In this document: one piece after another, positions 1-6,683 of the stretch
How the letters are laid out: each line of letters starts with the position of its first letter
Numbering within the stretch: the first letter of the stretch is position 1
Origin: an uncultured Clostridia bacterium
Lineage (GTDB): Bacteria > Bacillota > Clostridia > Oscillospirales > Oscillospiraceae
Length of the DNA stretch: 6,728 bases
Assembly: GCA_946011705.1 (NCBI GenBank)
Contig: CAMGCA010000114.1
Coordinates: 1-6,728 of the forward strand
Direction: 5' to 3'
Made by a program: the position numbers and the translations under genes
The notes under the pieces: generated by a model
Database searches by the model: none
Told to the model about the DNA's origin: nothing
Seen by the model: the letters and a program-made list of their open reading frames with translations, nothing else

Positions 1-1
1 G

Positions 2-721
2 GTCAGCATGGTGTATAGCTGTACCTTTGAGCAGCTATTTCGGCTGGCGGACGATAAATACAAGGGAGCGCTGCCGGTTCCCGTCCACTTTCTCATGGAC
101 GAGTTCGCCAATGTGAGCCTGCCGGATGATTTTGACAAGCTGCTGGCGACCATGCGTTCCCGGAATGTGTTTGTGTCCATCATCATTCAGAATATCGCCC
201 AGCTTAAGAACCTGTTTGAAAAGCAGTGGGAATCCATCTTGGGCAACTGCGATGAGTTTCTGTATCTGGGCGGCAATGAAACCGGCACCCACAAAATGAT
301 TGCGGAATCCTACCTCGGCAAGCAGACCATCGACCTAAACACCTACGGCAAAAGCTCCGGGCGCAGCGGCAACTACTCCACAAACTGGCAGATCACCGGG
401 CGGGAGCTGCTGGATGCTGCGGAGGTGCGGATGCTGGATAACCGGTATGCGCTGTTGTTCATTCGTGGCGAAATGCCCATCATGGATGAAAAGTATGACC
501 TGCTGAACCACCCCAATGTGAAGTTCACCCCGGAGAAAGGAGGTATGCCTTATGTCCACGGCGGCACAGAGCTGTCCGTGGGAAGTCTGTCCCTGTCCAC
601 TGTTTCCGGCAAGGAGACAAAATTTATCAACCTGTCCGAAATCGAATTTGAGCTTCTTTCTGACGAAGAAATTGAAGCGGAACTACTAACTGGAGGAAAA
701 CAAAATGAAGAACATCATTAA
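2..721 (+). CDS. virD4: VirD4/TraG-like type IV coupling protein, C-terminal part (5' end outside window)
   Basis: This is the coupling ATPase of a conjugation system. It receives the relaxase-DNA complex and feeds it to the membrane channel at the cytoplasmic face. The frame is open to the left edge. The ATG at 8 is an internal Met, because the Walker A motif expected upstream is missing, so roughly 240 C-terminal codons are present. Counting from that Met, the Walker B motif is at residues 28-33 (FLMDEF, D31 and E32). A SIIIQN motif at 57-62 carries the conserved Gln of TraG/VirD4 proteins. It is followed by a typical NLFEKQWESILGNCDEFLYLGG stretch (69-89, shown in part by key residues W74, N80, G88-G89). 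FIRGEMPIMDEKY near 151-163 is the usual C-terminal strand region. The last ~35 residues are acidic. The final codons also encode the ribosome binding site of the next gene and overlap it by 17 bases. The closest family by memory is the CD1115 type of Tn1549-like elements. Family identity is secure; the subfamily is inferred. Confidence 0.93.
   Translation, partial: VSMVYSCTFEQLFRLADDKYKGALPVPVHFLMDEFANVSLPDDFDKLLATMRSRNVFVSIIIQNIAQLKNLFEKQWESILGNCDEFLYLGGNETGTHKMIAESYLGKQTIDLNTYGKSSGRSGNYSTNWQITGRELLDAAEVRMLDNRYALLFIRGEMPIMDEKYDLLNHPNVKFTPEKGGMPYVHGGTELSVGSLSLSTVSGKETKFINLSEIEFELLSDEEIEAELLTGGKQNEEHH
692..696 (+). promoter_or_regulatory. Ribosome binding site inside virD4 3' end
   Basis: GGAGG lies 8 bases before the ATG at 705, within the last codons of virD4 (Gly-Gly-Lys). 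This fixes the start of the downstream small membrane protein and implies translational coupling between the two genes. Confidence 0.8.
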
Positions 722-1082
722 GAACATTGTAAACACCAAGAAGGAAAAAAATACCCAGAAGTTGCCCATGCCTTCCCATGTGAAAAAGGGCTTCCGCCGC
801 TACTGCGCCGTCGTGGGTGCCATGAGCCTGTGTGTCCTGCTGCTGCCGGTGAGCGCTTCCGCTACTGCTGGTGACCCGCTGACGGTAGTAAACAACCTGT
901 CCGACTTTATCTTCGGCATGATTCGTGCGGTGGGCATGATCCTGCTGGGCTGGGGCATTGTGCAGGTTGGTCTGTCTTTTCAATCCCATGACCCGTCCCA
1001 GCGCTCCAACGGCTTCCTGACTCTGGCTGGCGGTGTCATCATCACCTTTGCAAAGGAGATTCTGACGCTGATTACAGGCTAA
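705..1082 (+). CDS. Small two-helix membrane protein with signal peptide, Maff2/VirB2-like (pilin candidate)
   Basis: The protein has 125 residues. A Lys/Arg-rich N-terminal region (1-32) precedes a hydrophobic core (33-49) and a likely signal peptidase site, either VSASA|T after A53 or SATA|G after A55. The mature part would be about 70 residues with two hydrophobic helices (about 66-91 and 104-122) joined by a short polar loop, HDPSQRSNG. This is the architecture of VirB2/TrbC-type pilins. The position between virD4 and the virB6-like gene is where Tn1549-like elements carry the Maff2-family protein, and the Gly-rich turn before the second helix (LAGGVIIT) fits that family. The start follows a good ribosome binding site and overlaps virD4 by 17 bases. 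A role as a channel or pilus subunit in the membrane or on the surface is inferred from architecture and context; no catalytic motif exists. The family assignment is moderately sure, since common Maff2 proteins are shorter and often lack so long a leader. Confidence 0.75.
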   Translation: MKNIIKNIVNTKKEKNTQKLPMPSHVKKGFRRYCAVVGAMSLCVLLLPVSASATAGDPLTVVNNLSDFIFGMIRAVGMILLGWGIVQVGLSFQSHDPSQRSNGFLTLAGGVIITFAKEILTLITG

Positions 1083-1098
1083 CCTTAACAACCAATCA

Positions 1099-1122
1099 TC
1101 TCCGAACCGCAAGGCTCGGAGA
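1099..1122 (+). promoter_or_regulatory. Intergenic hairpin with GCAA tetraloop before the virB6-like gene
   Basis: In the 59-base gap, 1099-1105 (TCTCCGA) pairs with 1116-1122 (TCGGAGA). An A-C mismatch follows (1106/1115), then two G-C pairs (1107-1108 with 1113-1114) closing a GCAA loop at 1109-1112, a GNRA-type tetraloop. No T tract follows; instead the ribosome binding site starts four bases later. It is therefore not a classical intrinsic terminator. It could stabilise the upstream mRNA end, guide processing, or influence initiation at the TTG start. The pairing is visible; the role is inferred. Confidence 0.5.
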
Positions 1123-1125
1123 GGG

Positions 1126-1133
1126 AAAGGAGG
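1126..1133 (+). promoter_or_regulatory. Strong ribosome binding site for a TTG start
   Basis: AAAGGAGG ends 8 bases before TTG at 1142. The next in-frame Met is at codon 44, beside the first membrane helix, so this site decides in favour of the TTG start. Confidence 0.85.
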
Positions 1134-1141
1134 AATCCGAA

Positions 1142-1978
1142 TTGTCAGATAATTGGGTTGTCCAGAACCTTCAAAATGCGCTGGAAACATGGAACGAAAA
1201 GCTGGCGGAAATCTGGACACTGGTAACACAATCGCCACAAGCGTTCAAGGGCGGCAGCATTTGGAAGGTGATGGGTAGCTTCCTGGGGGCTGTGCAGGCT
1301 GTGGGGCTAGCTCTCGTGGTGCTGTTCTTTGTTATGGGCGTGATGAAAACCTGCGGCAGCTTCGCAGACCTGAAACGCCCGGAGGTGGCGATCAAGGTAT
1401 TCGTCCGCTTTGCCATCGCCAAGGCTGCTGTCACCTATGGATTGGAACTGATGAACGCTCTGTTCTCCATAGCTCAGGGGTTGGTATCCACCATCATGTC
1501 CGCAGCCGGATTTGGTTCCGTGCAAACCGCTGTCCTGCCAACGGAGATCATCACCGCCGTGGAGGACTGCGGTTTCTTTGAATCCATCCCATTGTGGGCG
1601 GTGACGCTGATTGGTGGACTGCTGATTACGGTGCTTTCCTTTGTGATGATTATGACCGTGTACGGGCGATTCTTTAAGCTGTATCTGTATACCGCCATTG
1701 CCCCCGTGCCGCTGTCTGCTTTTGCCGGGGAGCCTACCCAAAGCATAGGAATTTCCTTCATCAAATCCTATGCTGCCGTTTGCCTTGAGGGTGCCATCAT
1801 CGTGCTGGGCTGCATCATTTTCTCCCTGTTTGCCGCTTCGCCCCCGGTAGTCGATCCCAACGCCGCCGCTGTGAGTATGGTCTGGAGCTATGTGGGAGAG
1901 CTGGTGTTCAATATGCTGATTCTGGTTGGTACGGTGAAGATGGCTGACCGGGTGGTACGGGAAATGATGGGCTTATAA
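1142..1978 (+). CDS. VirB6/TrbL-like polytopic conjugal transfer protein
   Basis: This is a 278-residue inner-membrane protein of the VirB6/TrbL type, a core of the translocation channel. Its N-terminus is a soluble, amphipathic stretch (1-45, Trp-rich). Hydrophobic segments follow at about 47-69, 86-120 (possibly two), 148-173, 178-195, 207-231 and 245-265. A short cytoplasmic-type tail, KMADRVVREMMGL, ends the protein. The motif LYTAIAPVPLSAFAGE (182-197) followed by SFIKSYAAVCLEGAII is characteristic of the VirB6-like proteins in Tn1549/CTn4-type elements (the CD1112 type, from memory). The start is TTG behind a strong ribosome binding site. Position after the Maff2-like gene and 10 bases before the PrgI gene agrees with that element family. 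Individual helix boundaries are by eye. Channel function is known for the family and inferred here. Confidence 0.87.
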   Translation: MSDNWVVQNLQNALETWNEKLAEIWTLVTQSPQAFKGGSIWKVMGSFLGAVQAVGLALVVLFFVMGVMKTCGSFADLKRPEVAIKVFVRFAIAKAAVTYGLELMNALFSIAQGLVSTIMSAAGFGSVQTAVLPTEIITAVEDCGFFESIPLWAVTLIGGLLITVLSFVMIMTVYGRFFKLYLYTAIAPVPLSAFAGEPTQSIGISFIKSYAAVCLEGAIIVLGCIIFSLFAASPPVVDPNAAAVSMVWSYVGELVFNMLILVGTVKMADRVVREMMGL

Positions 1979-1983
1979 GGAGG
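1977..1983 (+). promoter_or_regulatory. Ribosome binding site of the PrgI gene, overlapping the upstream stop
   Basis: AAGGAGG shares two bases with the TAA stop of the virB6-like gene (1976-1978) and lies 5 bases before the ATG at 1989. The arrangement favours re-initiation by ribosomes finishing the upstream gene. Confidence 0.85.
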
Positions 1984-1988
1984 AAACA

Positions 1989-2360
1989 ATGGAAATCAAA
2001 ATCAATCGAGAGATTCGTGACTACCACGAATCCATGTTCATGGGTCTGTCCCTGCGGCAGACCCTTTGTTCGTTATTGGCAGTCGGTGCGGCGGTGGGCC
2101 TGTATTTCTGGCTGAACCCCATTCTGGGTACGGAAGCAGTATCCTGGGCCTGTATGTTGGGTGCCGCTCCCTTTGCAGCGCTGGGGTTTCTTTCCTACCA
2201 CGGAATGCCCGCAGAGAAATTCCTGTGGGTCTGGTTCCGCTCGGAGATTCTGGAACCGAAGGTCATTCGCTTTCAGCCCACCAATCTCTATTATGAGATT
2301 ATGAAAGACACCATCGCAAAACACGAAAAGGAGGCAAGAAAACAGCATGAAAGCAATTAA
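1989..2360 (+). CDS. PrgI-family (VirB3-like) conjugal transfer membrane protein
   Basis: This is a 123-residue protein with the typical PrgI-family layout. A polar N-terminus (EIKINREIRDYHESMFMGLS) leads into two close membrane helices (about 24-42 and 50-70). A short soluble tail carries WVWFRSEILEPKVIRF and NLYYEI, then a charged end. In Gram-positive conjugation systems the PrgI protein sits directly upstream of the VirB4-like ATPase and is taken as the VirB3 counterpart, anchoring the ATPase to the membrane platform. Both the length and the gene order fit. The start has a strong ribosome binding site overlapping the previous stop. The 3' end overlaps virB4 by 14 bases, so stoichiometry with VirB4 may be set by translational coupling. 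Family assignment is strong; the VirB3-equivalent role comes from the family and is not visible in this sequence. Confidence 0.92.
   Translation: MEIKINREIRDYHESMFMGLSLRQTLCSLLAVGAAVGLYFWLNPILGTEAVSWACMLGAAPFAALGFLSYHGMPAEKFLWVWFRSEILEPKVIRFQPTNLYYEIMKDTIAKHEKEARKQHESN
2328..2334 (+). promoter_or_regulatory. Ribosome binding site of virB4 inside the PrgI gene
   Basis: AAGGAGG lies in the coding end of the PrgI gene, 12 bases before the ATG at 2347. The spacing is a little long, consistent with coupling to translation of the overlapping upstream gene. Confidence 0.75.
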
Positions 2361-4689
2361 GCAGGTACTGCGGCAGGATAGGGAAAGCTACCGTGTTCCT
2401 CGCCGGGTGCAGGATGTGATTCCCATTCGGCGGATTTGGAGCGACGGCATCTTCCTTGTGGGAAACCGTTTTGCCAAGACCTTCAAGTTCACCGACATCA
2501 ATTACATGGTTGCCTCTCAGGAATCCCAGAAGAATCTGTTCCTGACCTATGCGGCGCTCATCAACAGCCTGGATTGCAGCGCCACCACGAAAATCACCCT
2601 GAACAACCACCATCTGAACCGGAAGAATTTTGAAAGCACAGTTCTCATGAAGCTGCGAGGCGATGCTCTGGATGGCTACCGTCAGGAATACAACGATGTC
2701 ATTATGGAGAAAGGCACCGGCGGCAGCGGCATTGTACAGGAGAAGTATGTGACGGTTTCTGTATGCAAGAAATCTGTTGAGGATGCCCGCGCTTATTTCA
2801 CTCGCGCCGGTGCGGAGTTGACCGCCCGGTTCTCCGCCCTGGGAGCCAGAGTGACAGAACTGGACGCCACGGAAAAGCTGCGGCTTCTCCACGATTTCTA
2901 CCGCAGCGACGAGGAAGTGTACTTCCACTTCGATATGCAGGACATGATGCGCAAGGGCCATGACTTCCGGGATTACATCTGCCCGGATTCCATTGAGAAG
3001 CACAGTGACTATCTGATGTTGGGCGGCAAGTATGCCAGAGTAATCTACCTCAAGGACTATGCCTCTTTCATCTCCGACCAACTTGTGACGAAGCTGACCG
3101 ACCAGAGCCGGAGCATGATGCTGTCCATTGACATCATCCCCGTTGCCACCGATGAAGCGGTGCGGGAGGTGGAGCGGAAGATGCTGGGGGTGGAAACCAA
3201 TATCACCAACTGGCAGCGTCGGCAGAATGCCAACAATAACTTCTCCGCCATCGTGCCCTACGATATGGAGCAGCAGCGCCGGGAGACCAAGGAATATATG
3301 ACCGATTTGACCTCCCGTGACCAGAGAATGATGCTGTCGGTGCTGACCATTGTTCATCTTGCGGATACCAAGGCGGAACTGGATGCTGACACCGATGCGC
3401 TGCTGAAGGTTGCGGCAGACCATATGTGCCAGATGGCGGTGCTGCGGTATCAGCAGCTGGATGGACTGAATACTGCTCTGCCCATCGGCACTAGAAAAAT
3501 CGATACTTTCCGCACTCTGACCACGGAAAGCCTTGCGGTGTTCATGCCCTTCAAGGTGCAGGAGATTCAAGAGCCGGGTGGCATCTATTTTGGGGAGAAC
3601 GCGATCTCCCACAATCTGATTCTCTGCAATATGAACAACCTGCTGAACCAGTCCATGATGCTTTTGGGCATTCCCGGTTCCGGCAAATCCTTCTTTGCCA
3701 AGCTGCTGATCATTGCCATCGCCCTGTCCACCGACGATGACATCATCATTCTGGACCCGGAGGGAGAATACACGCCGCTGGTCAAGGCATTGGGCGGCTC
3801 TGTGATCCGCTATGCCGTGGGCGGCTCCGATTGGGTCAACGCTATGGACATGGAAAACGGCTATGGTGAAGGTAGTCCCGTGGCGTTCAAGTCCCAGTTC
3901 ATCATGTCCCTGCTGAAACAGGTGGACCCGGACGGCATTGGGGCGCACCAGAAGTCCATCATTGACCGGTGTGTCGCCCAGGTGTTCCGGGAGCAGAAGC
4001 AGACCGGTGGTGTACCCACCCTCTGTACTGTGCGGGAGAAGCTGCTGGAACAGCCGGAGCCAGAAGCACGGGGGCTGGCGCTGACCATGGAGCTGTATAC
4101 CTCCGGCTCTCTGGATATCTTTGCCCACGAAACCAATGTGGACACGCAGAACCGGATTACCTCCCACGATATTCACGCCCTCAGCGAAGATCTGAAGCAG
4201 CCCGGTTTTGTGACTATCACCGATGCCATGCTGAACCGGGTCAACCGCAACTGGGCGCAGGGTAGGAAAACCCATGTGTTTATCGATGAATTCCACATCG
4301 CCTACGAGAACGAGTACAGCGGCAACTTCTTCACCTCCGCATGGCGGCAGTTCCGTAAGCGGAATGCGGCCCCCTGTGCCATTACCCAGAATGTGGAGTA
4401 TCTGCTGGATTCCATTCAGGCCAGCACTATGCTCAGCAATTCCGAGTTCATCGTCATGCTGAATCAGGCGGAATCCGATCAGGAGCGGCTGTCCCGGCTG
4501 CTGAACATTTCCCCGGAGCAGATGAGCTATGTCAACGGCGCGGAGGCAGGCTGTGGTCTGATGCGCTACGGCAATGCGCTGGTGCCCTTTGTGAATCGGT
4601 TCCCCGCAGATACGGAGCTTTACAAGCTGATCACCACAAAACCCGGTGAAGGGATGTTTGCTAAAGGTCAGGTAGATTTCTATGCCTGA
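2347..4689 (+). CDS. virB4: VirB4-like conjugal transfer ATPase
   Basis: This 780-residue cytoplasmic ATPase powers assembly and substrate transfer of the conjugation channel. The N-terminal half (about 1-400) matches the TraC/VirB4 N-terminal domain in character: IRRIWSDGIFLVGNRFAKTFKF near the start, and the long helical stretch around 300-380 ending in LPIG (378-381). The C-terminal half is the RecA-like domain. It holds Walker A GIPGSGKS at 441-448 (K447), LDPEGEY at 469-475 typical of VirB4/TraC proteins, Walker B HVFIDEF at 643-649 (D647, E648), and the sensor-like ITQNVEYLLD beginning at 679 (Q681). All key residues are present and the length is normal, so it should be active. It overlaps the PrgI gene by 14 bases and the hydrolase gene by 8. 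The gene contains no TTA, CTA or TCA codon, which explains a very long antisense open frame. It matches the CD1110 type of Tn1549-like elements, from memory. Confidence 0.97.
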   Translation: MKAIKQVLRQDRESYRVPRRVQDVIPIRRIWSDGIFLVGNRFAKTFKFTDINYMVASQESQKNLFLTYAALINSLDCSATTKITLNNHHLNRKNFESTVLMKLRGDALDGYRQEYNDVIMEKGTGGSGIVQEKYVTVSVCKKSVEDARAYFTRAGAELTARFSALGARVTELDATEKLRLLHDFYRSDEEVYFHFDMQDMMRKGHDFRDYICPDSIEKHSDYLMLGGKYARVIYLKDYASFISDQLVTKLTDQSRSMMLSIDIIPVATDEAVREVERKMLGVETNITNWQRRQNANNNFSAIVPYDMEQQRRETKEYMTDLTSRDQRMMLSVLTIVHLADTKAELDADTDALLKVAADHMCQMAVLRYQQLDGLNTALPIGTRKIDTFRTLTTESLAVFMPFKVQEIQEPGGIYFGENAISHNLILCNMNNLLNQSMMLLGIPGSGKSFFAKLLIIAIALSTDDDIIILDPEGEYTPLVKALGGSVIRYAVGGSDWVNAMDMENGYGEGSPVAFKSQFIMSLLKQVDPDGIGAHQKSIIDRCVAQVFREQKQTGGVPTLCTVREKLLEQPEPEARGLALTMELYTSGSLDIFAHETNVDTQNRITSHDIHALSEDLKQPGFVTITDAMLNRVNRNWAQGRKTHVFIDEFHIAYENEYSGNFFTSAWRQFRKRNAAPCAITQNVEYLLDSIQASTMLSNSEFIVMLNQAESDQERLSRLLNISPEQMSYVNGAEAGCGLMRYGNALVPFVNRFPADTELYKLITTKPGEGMFAKGQVDFYA

Positions 4690-6658
4690 TATCAAAACCA
4701 GGGATGTGGTATCCGGCACCATTAAGACCCTTGACCGCAGTACCCTCGCAGGACAGCGGATGAAGGATGCCTATGTGCAAGCCAAGGACAAGGCAGAACA
4801 CAGTGTGTATTCTTCAGCGCGCAGCAGCGAGGAATACGCCTCTGATCGGATTACGGATGGTGTTTCCACCGTTGCCCGCGAAGCGATTCATCAGGTAGAT
4901 GTACAGGGGCACCGTATCATTCAGGGCGCACAGAGGAAATTCACCCAATGGCAGGAGAATCCCCAGCCCCAGCAATCCCCACCGCAGTCAGCATCGAGCA
5001 GTCCACAATCTTCTCCCAACACACCAGCATCCATCTCTCCTCAGCCGGTGCAGAACGGCTCCGGCACAGAGAACATCCACCATGCACAGCAGCCCCACCG
5101 GGTATCCCCCGATGGGGCTGTTTTCTCTGGTGTGGGCGGGCACTCTGAAGTTGGCTCCGGTACTTCGATTCCAAAGCAGGAAGCGGTTCACCATCAACAG
5201 ATAGCTTCTGCCAAGGCGGAACTAAGATCGAAACGGGCATCCCGGCAGACGGTATCTTCTGTTCCACACGCTCCCAGTGAAGGAAAGGCATTCCATAGCC
5301 GCCATGTCCCAATAGCAAGGACTACTGCAACCGGGCGGACTGTGAAATCTGTAGAGAACGTTACGATCAAGGCACCCGAACGCACCATAAAAACAGCAAA
5401 TTCCCCGGTGAAAACCGTGGAGCATATAGGCGGTACTGCCATAAAATCCACACAGGCCGCAGCCGAGGCAGCACAGAAAGCCGCCGTGATTGCCGCTAAA
5501 ACCGCACATTGCCGTCATGTGGCAACGAAAGCGGCGGTTACGGTTGCGAGGAAAGCGGCTGACTATACTACCAGAGCCGCCAAAGCAATCGCACAAGCCA
5601 TGCAGGAGCTGATTTCCCTTGTTGCCGCTGGCGGTGGCACTGTCCTGATACTGGTGATTGTATTGATTGTCATGTGCTTTGCCGGGATGATGCTTGCAAG
5701 TGACCAGGATGACACGGAGATTCTGCCGGTCAGCGAGGAGGTAAAAGCCTATGAGCCAATCATCCAGAAGTACGCCAAAGAACACGGCATCCCAGACTAT
5801 GTGCTTCTGATTGAAGCAGTGATGATGCAGGAATCTGGTGGCCGGGGCACCGATCCTATGCAGTGTTCCGAGAGTAGTTTTAACACTCTCTATCCCCACA
5901 CCCCTGGTTCGATTACCGACCCAGGGTATTCTTGCATGGGGGGGATGCAGATTCTTGCCGACGGCCGGCTAATTGCTGAGTGGGGTAGTCGGGTGGATAT
6001 GGATGCCATAAAGCTGGCGCTACAAGGGTATAACTACGGTCAGGGGTACATCACCTGGGCGATGAACAAATACGGAGAATACTCCAAAGTAAATGCCGTA
6101 GAGTTTTCTCTGAAAATGGCTGAGCAATGCGGATGGGTCAGCTATGGCGATATGGACTATGTCCCCCATGTGCTGCGCTACTATCCATTGGGACAGATCT
6201 TCTATGACCCAGATACTGTTCCTCTAATCGTAGAAGTTGCCGCTTCTCAAATCGGCAATGTGGGAGGGGAACCATATTGGCGCTGGTACGGCTTTACGGA
6301 GCGTGTGGGGTGGTGTGCCTGTTTCGTAAGTTGGTGTGCCAATGAATGCGGGTACATTGATGCAGGTACATTCCCAAAGTTCTCAGGTCCGGAATGGGGT
6401 GTCTACTGGTTCAGACAGCACGGGCAATGGGTAGGACGGCAAACCGTACCAAGCCCCGGCATGATTATTTTTTACGACTGGGATGACCCGGATACAGGTG
6501 GACAGGATGGTGTAACAGACCATGTTGGTATCGTGAGCCGTGTAGAAAACGGCATCGTGTATACCATTGAGGGAAACACTATTGGAGATAGCTGTCGGGA
6601 ACGCAGCCACCAGGTAGGCGATTATCAGATTTTCGGCTATGGCGTTCCAGCATATTAA
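4682..6658 (+). CDS. Membrane-anchored bifunctional peptidoglycan hydrolase (lysozyme-like + CHAP), conjugal transfer VirB1-like
   Basis: This is a 658-residue cell wall hydrolase of the CD1108 type (from memory), which opens peptidoglycan for the conjugation channel. Order of parts: an N-terminal polar region (1-90); a Pro/Gln/Ser-rich linker (92-122); basic segments with imperfect RTVKS/RTIKT repeats (219-256); an Ala/Lys-rich helix (257-307); one membrane helix (about 314-338); a lysozyme-like transglycosylase domain (about 353-480) with MMQESGGRG and likely catalytic E384; and a CHAP amidase/endopeptidase domain (about 512-656) with GWCACFVSWC (likely nucleophile C545), TDHVGIV (H614) and IEGN (E630, N632). 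The basic side before the helix suggests about 310 residues inside the cell and the enzymes outside. The ATG overlaps the virB4 stop by 8 bases, with only weak ribosome binding candidates (AAAGG at 4663-4667, CAGG at 4669-4672), so translation is probably coupled. Unlike virB4, it uses TCA and CTA codons. Confidence 0.94.
   Translation: MPDIKTRDVVSGTIKTLDRSTLAGQRMKDAYVQAKDKAEHSVYSSARSSEEYASDRITDGVSTVAREAIHQVDVQGHRIIQGAQRKFTQWQENPQPQQSPPQSASSSPQSSPNTPASISPQPVQNGSGTENIHHAQQPHRVSPDGAVFSGVGGHSEVGSGTSIPKQEAVHHQQIASAKAELRSKRASRQTVSSVPHAPSEGKAFHSRHVPIARTTATGRTVKSVENVTIKAPERTIKTANSPVKTVEHIGGTAIKSTQAAAEAAQKAAVIAAKTAHCRHVATKAAVTVARKAADYTTRAAKAIAQAMQELISLVAAGGGTVLILVIVLIVMCFAGMMLASDQDDTEILPVSEEVKAYEPIIQKYAKEHGIPDYVLLIEAVMMQESGGRGTDPMQCSESSFNTLYPHTPGSITDPGYSCMGGMQILADGRLIAEWGSRVDMDAIKLALQGYNYGQGYITWAMNKYGEYSKVNAVEFSLKMAEQCGWVSYGDMDYVPHVLRYYPLGQIFYDPDTVPLIVEVAASQIGNVGGEPYWRWYGFTERVGWCACFVSWCANECGYIDAGTFPKFSGPEWGVYWFRQHGQWVGRQTVPSPGMIIFYDWDDPDTGGQDGVTDHVGIVSRVENGIVYTIEGNTIGDSCRERSHQVGDYQIFGYGVPAY
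5336..5449 (+). repeat. Imperfect Arg-Thr-(Val/Ile)-Lys-(Ser/Thr) protein repeats in the hydrolase
   Basis: Residues 219-256 of the hydrolase hold degenerate copies of a short basic unit: RTVKS (219-223), RTIKT (234-238), SPVKT (241-245) and TAIKS (252-256). They are spaced about 7 to 15 residues apart. The DNA copies are not identical. Proteins of this family, from memory, carry more regular Lys-Thr-rich repeats leading into an Ala-rich helix at the same place, so this looks like an eroded version. It lies on the predicted cytoplasmic side of the membrane helix. Confidence 0.5.
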
Positions 6659-6660
6659 AA

Positions 6661-6683
6661 GTGCCGCCCAATTTGGGCGGCAC
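6661..6683 (-). terminator. Perfect 10-bp hairpin after the last stop; best read as a minus-strand terminator
   Basis: GTGCCGCCCA (6661-6670) and TGGGCGGCAC (6674-6683) are exact reverse complements around a 3-base loop, starting two bases after the TAA at 6656-6658. On the + strand it is followed by AACTCTAGG with no T tract. On the minus strand it is followed by TTTTAATATG, which is T-rich. The structure is therefore a better intrinsic terminator for leftward transcription, though it could also stop or stabilise the + strand operon mRNA. The hairpin is certain; its direction is inferred. Confidence 0.6.

Noticed and set aside
8..10. ATG at 8 as the true start of the coupling protein
   Set aside because: The frame continues open to the window edge, no ribosome binding site is visible, and the Walker A half of the ATPase domain must lie upstream.
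627..1238. Antisense open frame across the Maff2-like gene and the intergenic gap
   Set aside because: It is aligned with the codons of the + strand small gene, has no known motif, and would oppose a compact operon.
2299..4722. An 807-codon antisense open frame lying over virB4
   Set aside because: Its codons are exactly in phase with those of virB4, so stops would need TTA, CTA or TCA in the sense gene, which virB4 avoids. The predicted protein is rich in His, Gln and Gly without recognisable domains, and the sense gene has all VirB4 motifs.
5222..5899. A 225-codon antisense open frame over the hydrolase gene
   Set aside because: It is also codon-phase-aligned with the sense gene, its translation is low in recognisable structure, and the sense frame has a clear domain layout.
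5903..5926. GGTTCGATTACC resembling a tRNA T-arm, within a CCCTGG/CCAGGG inverted repeat
   Set aside because: The position expected to be C after the loop is A, no acceptor or anticodon arm can be built, and the stretch is coding sequence of the lysozyme-like domain.
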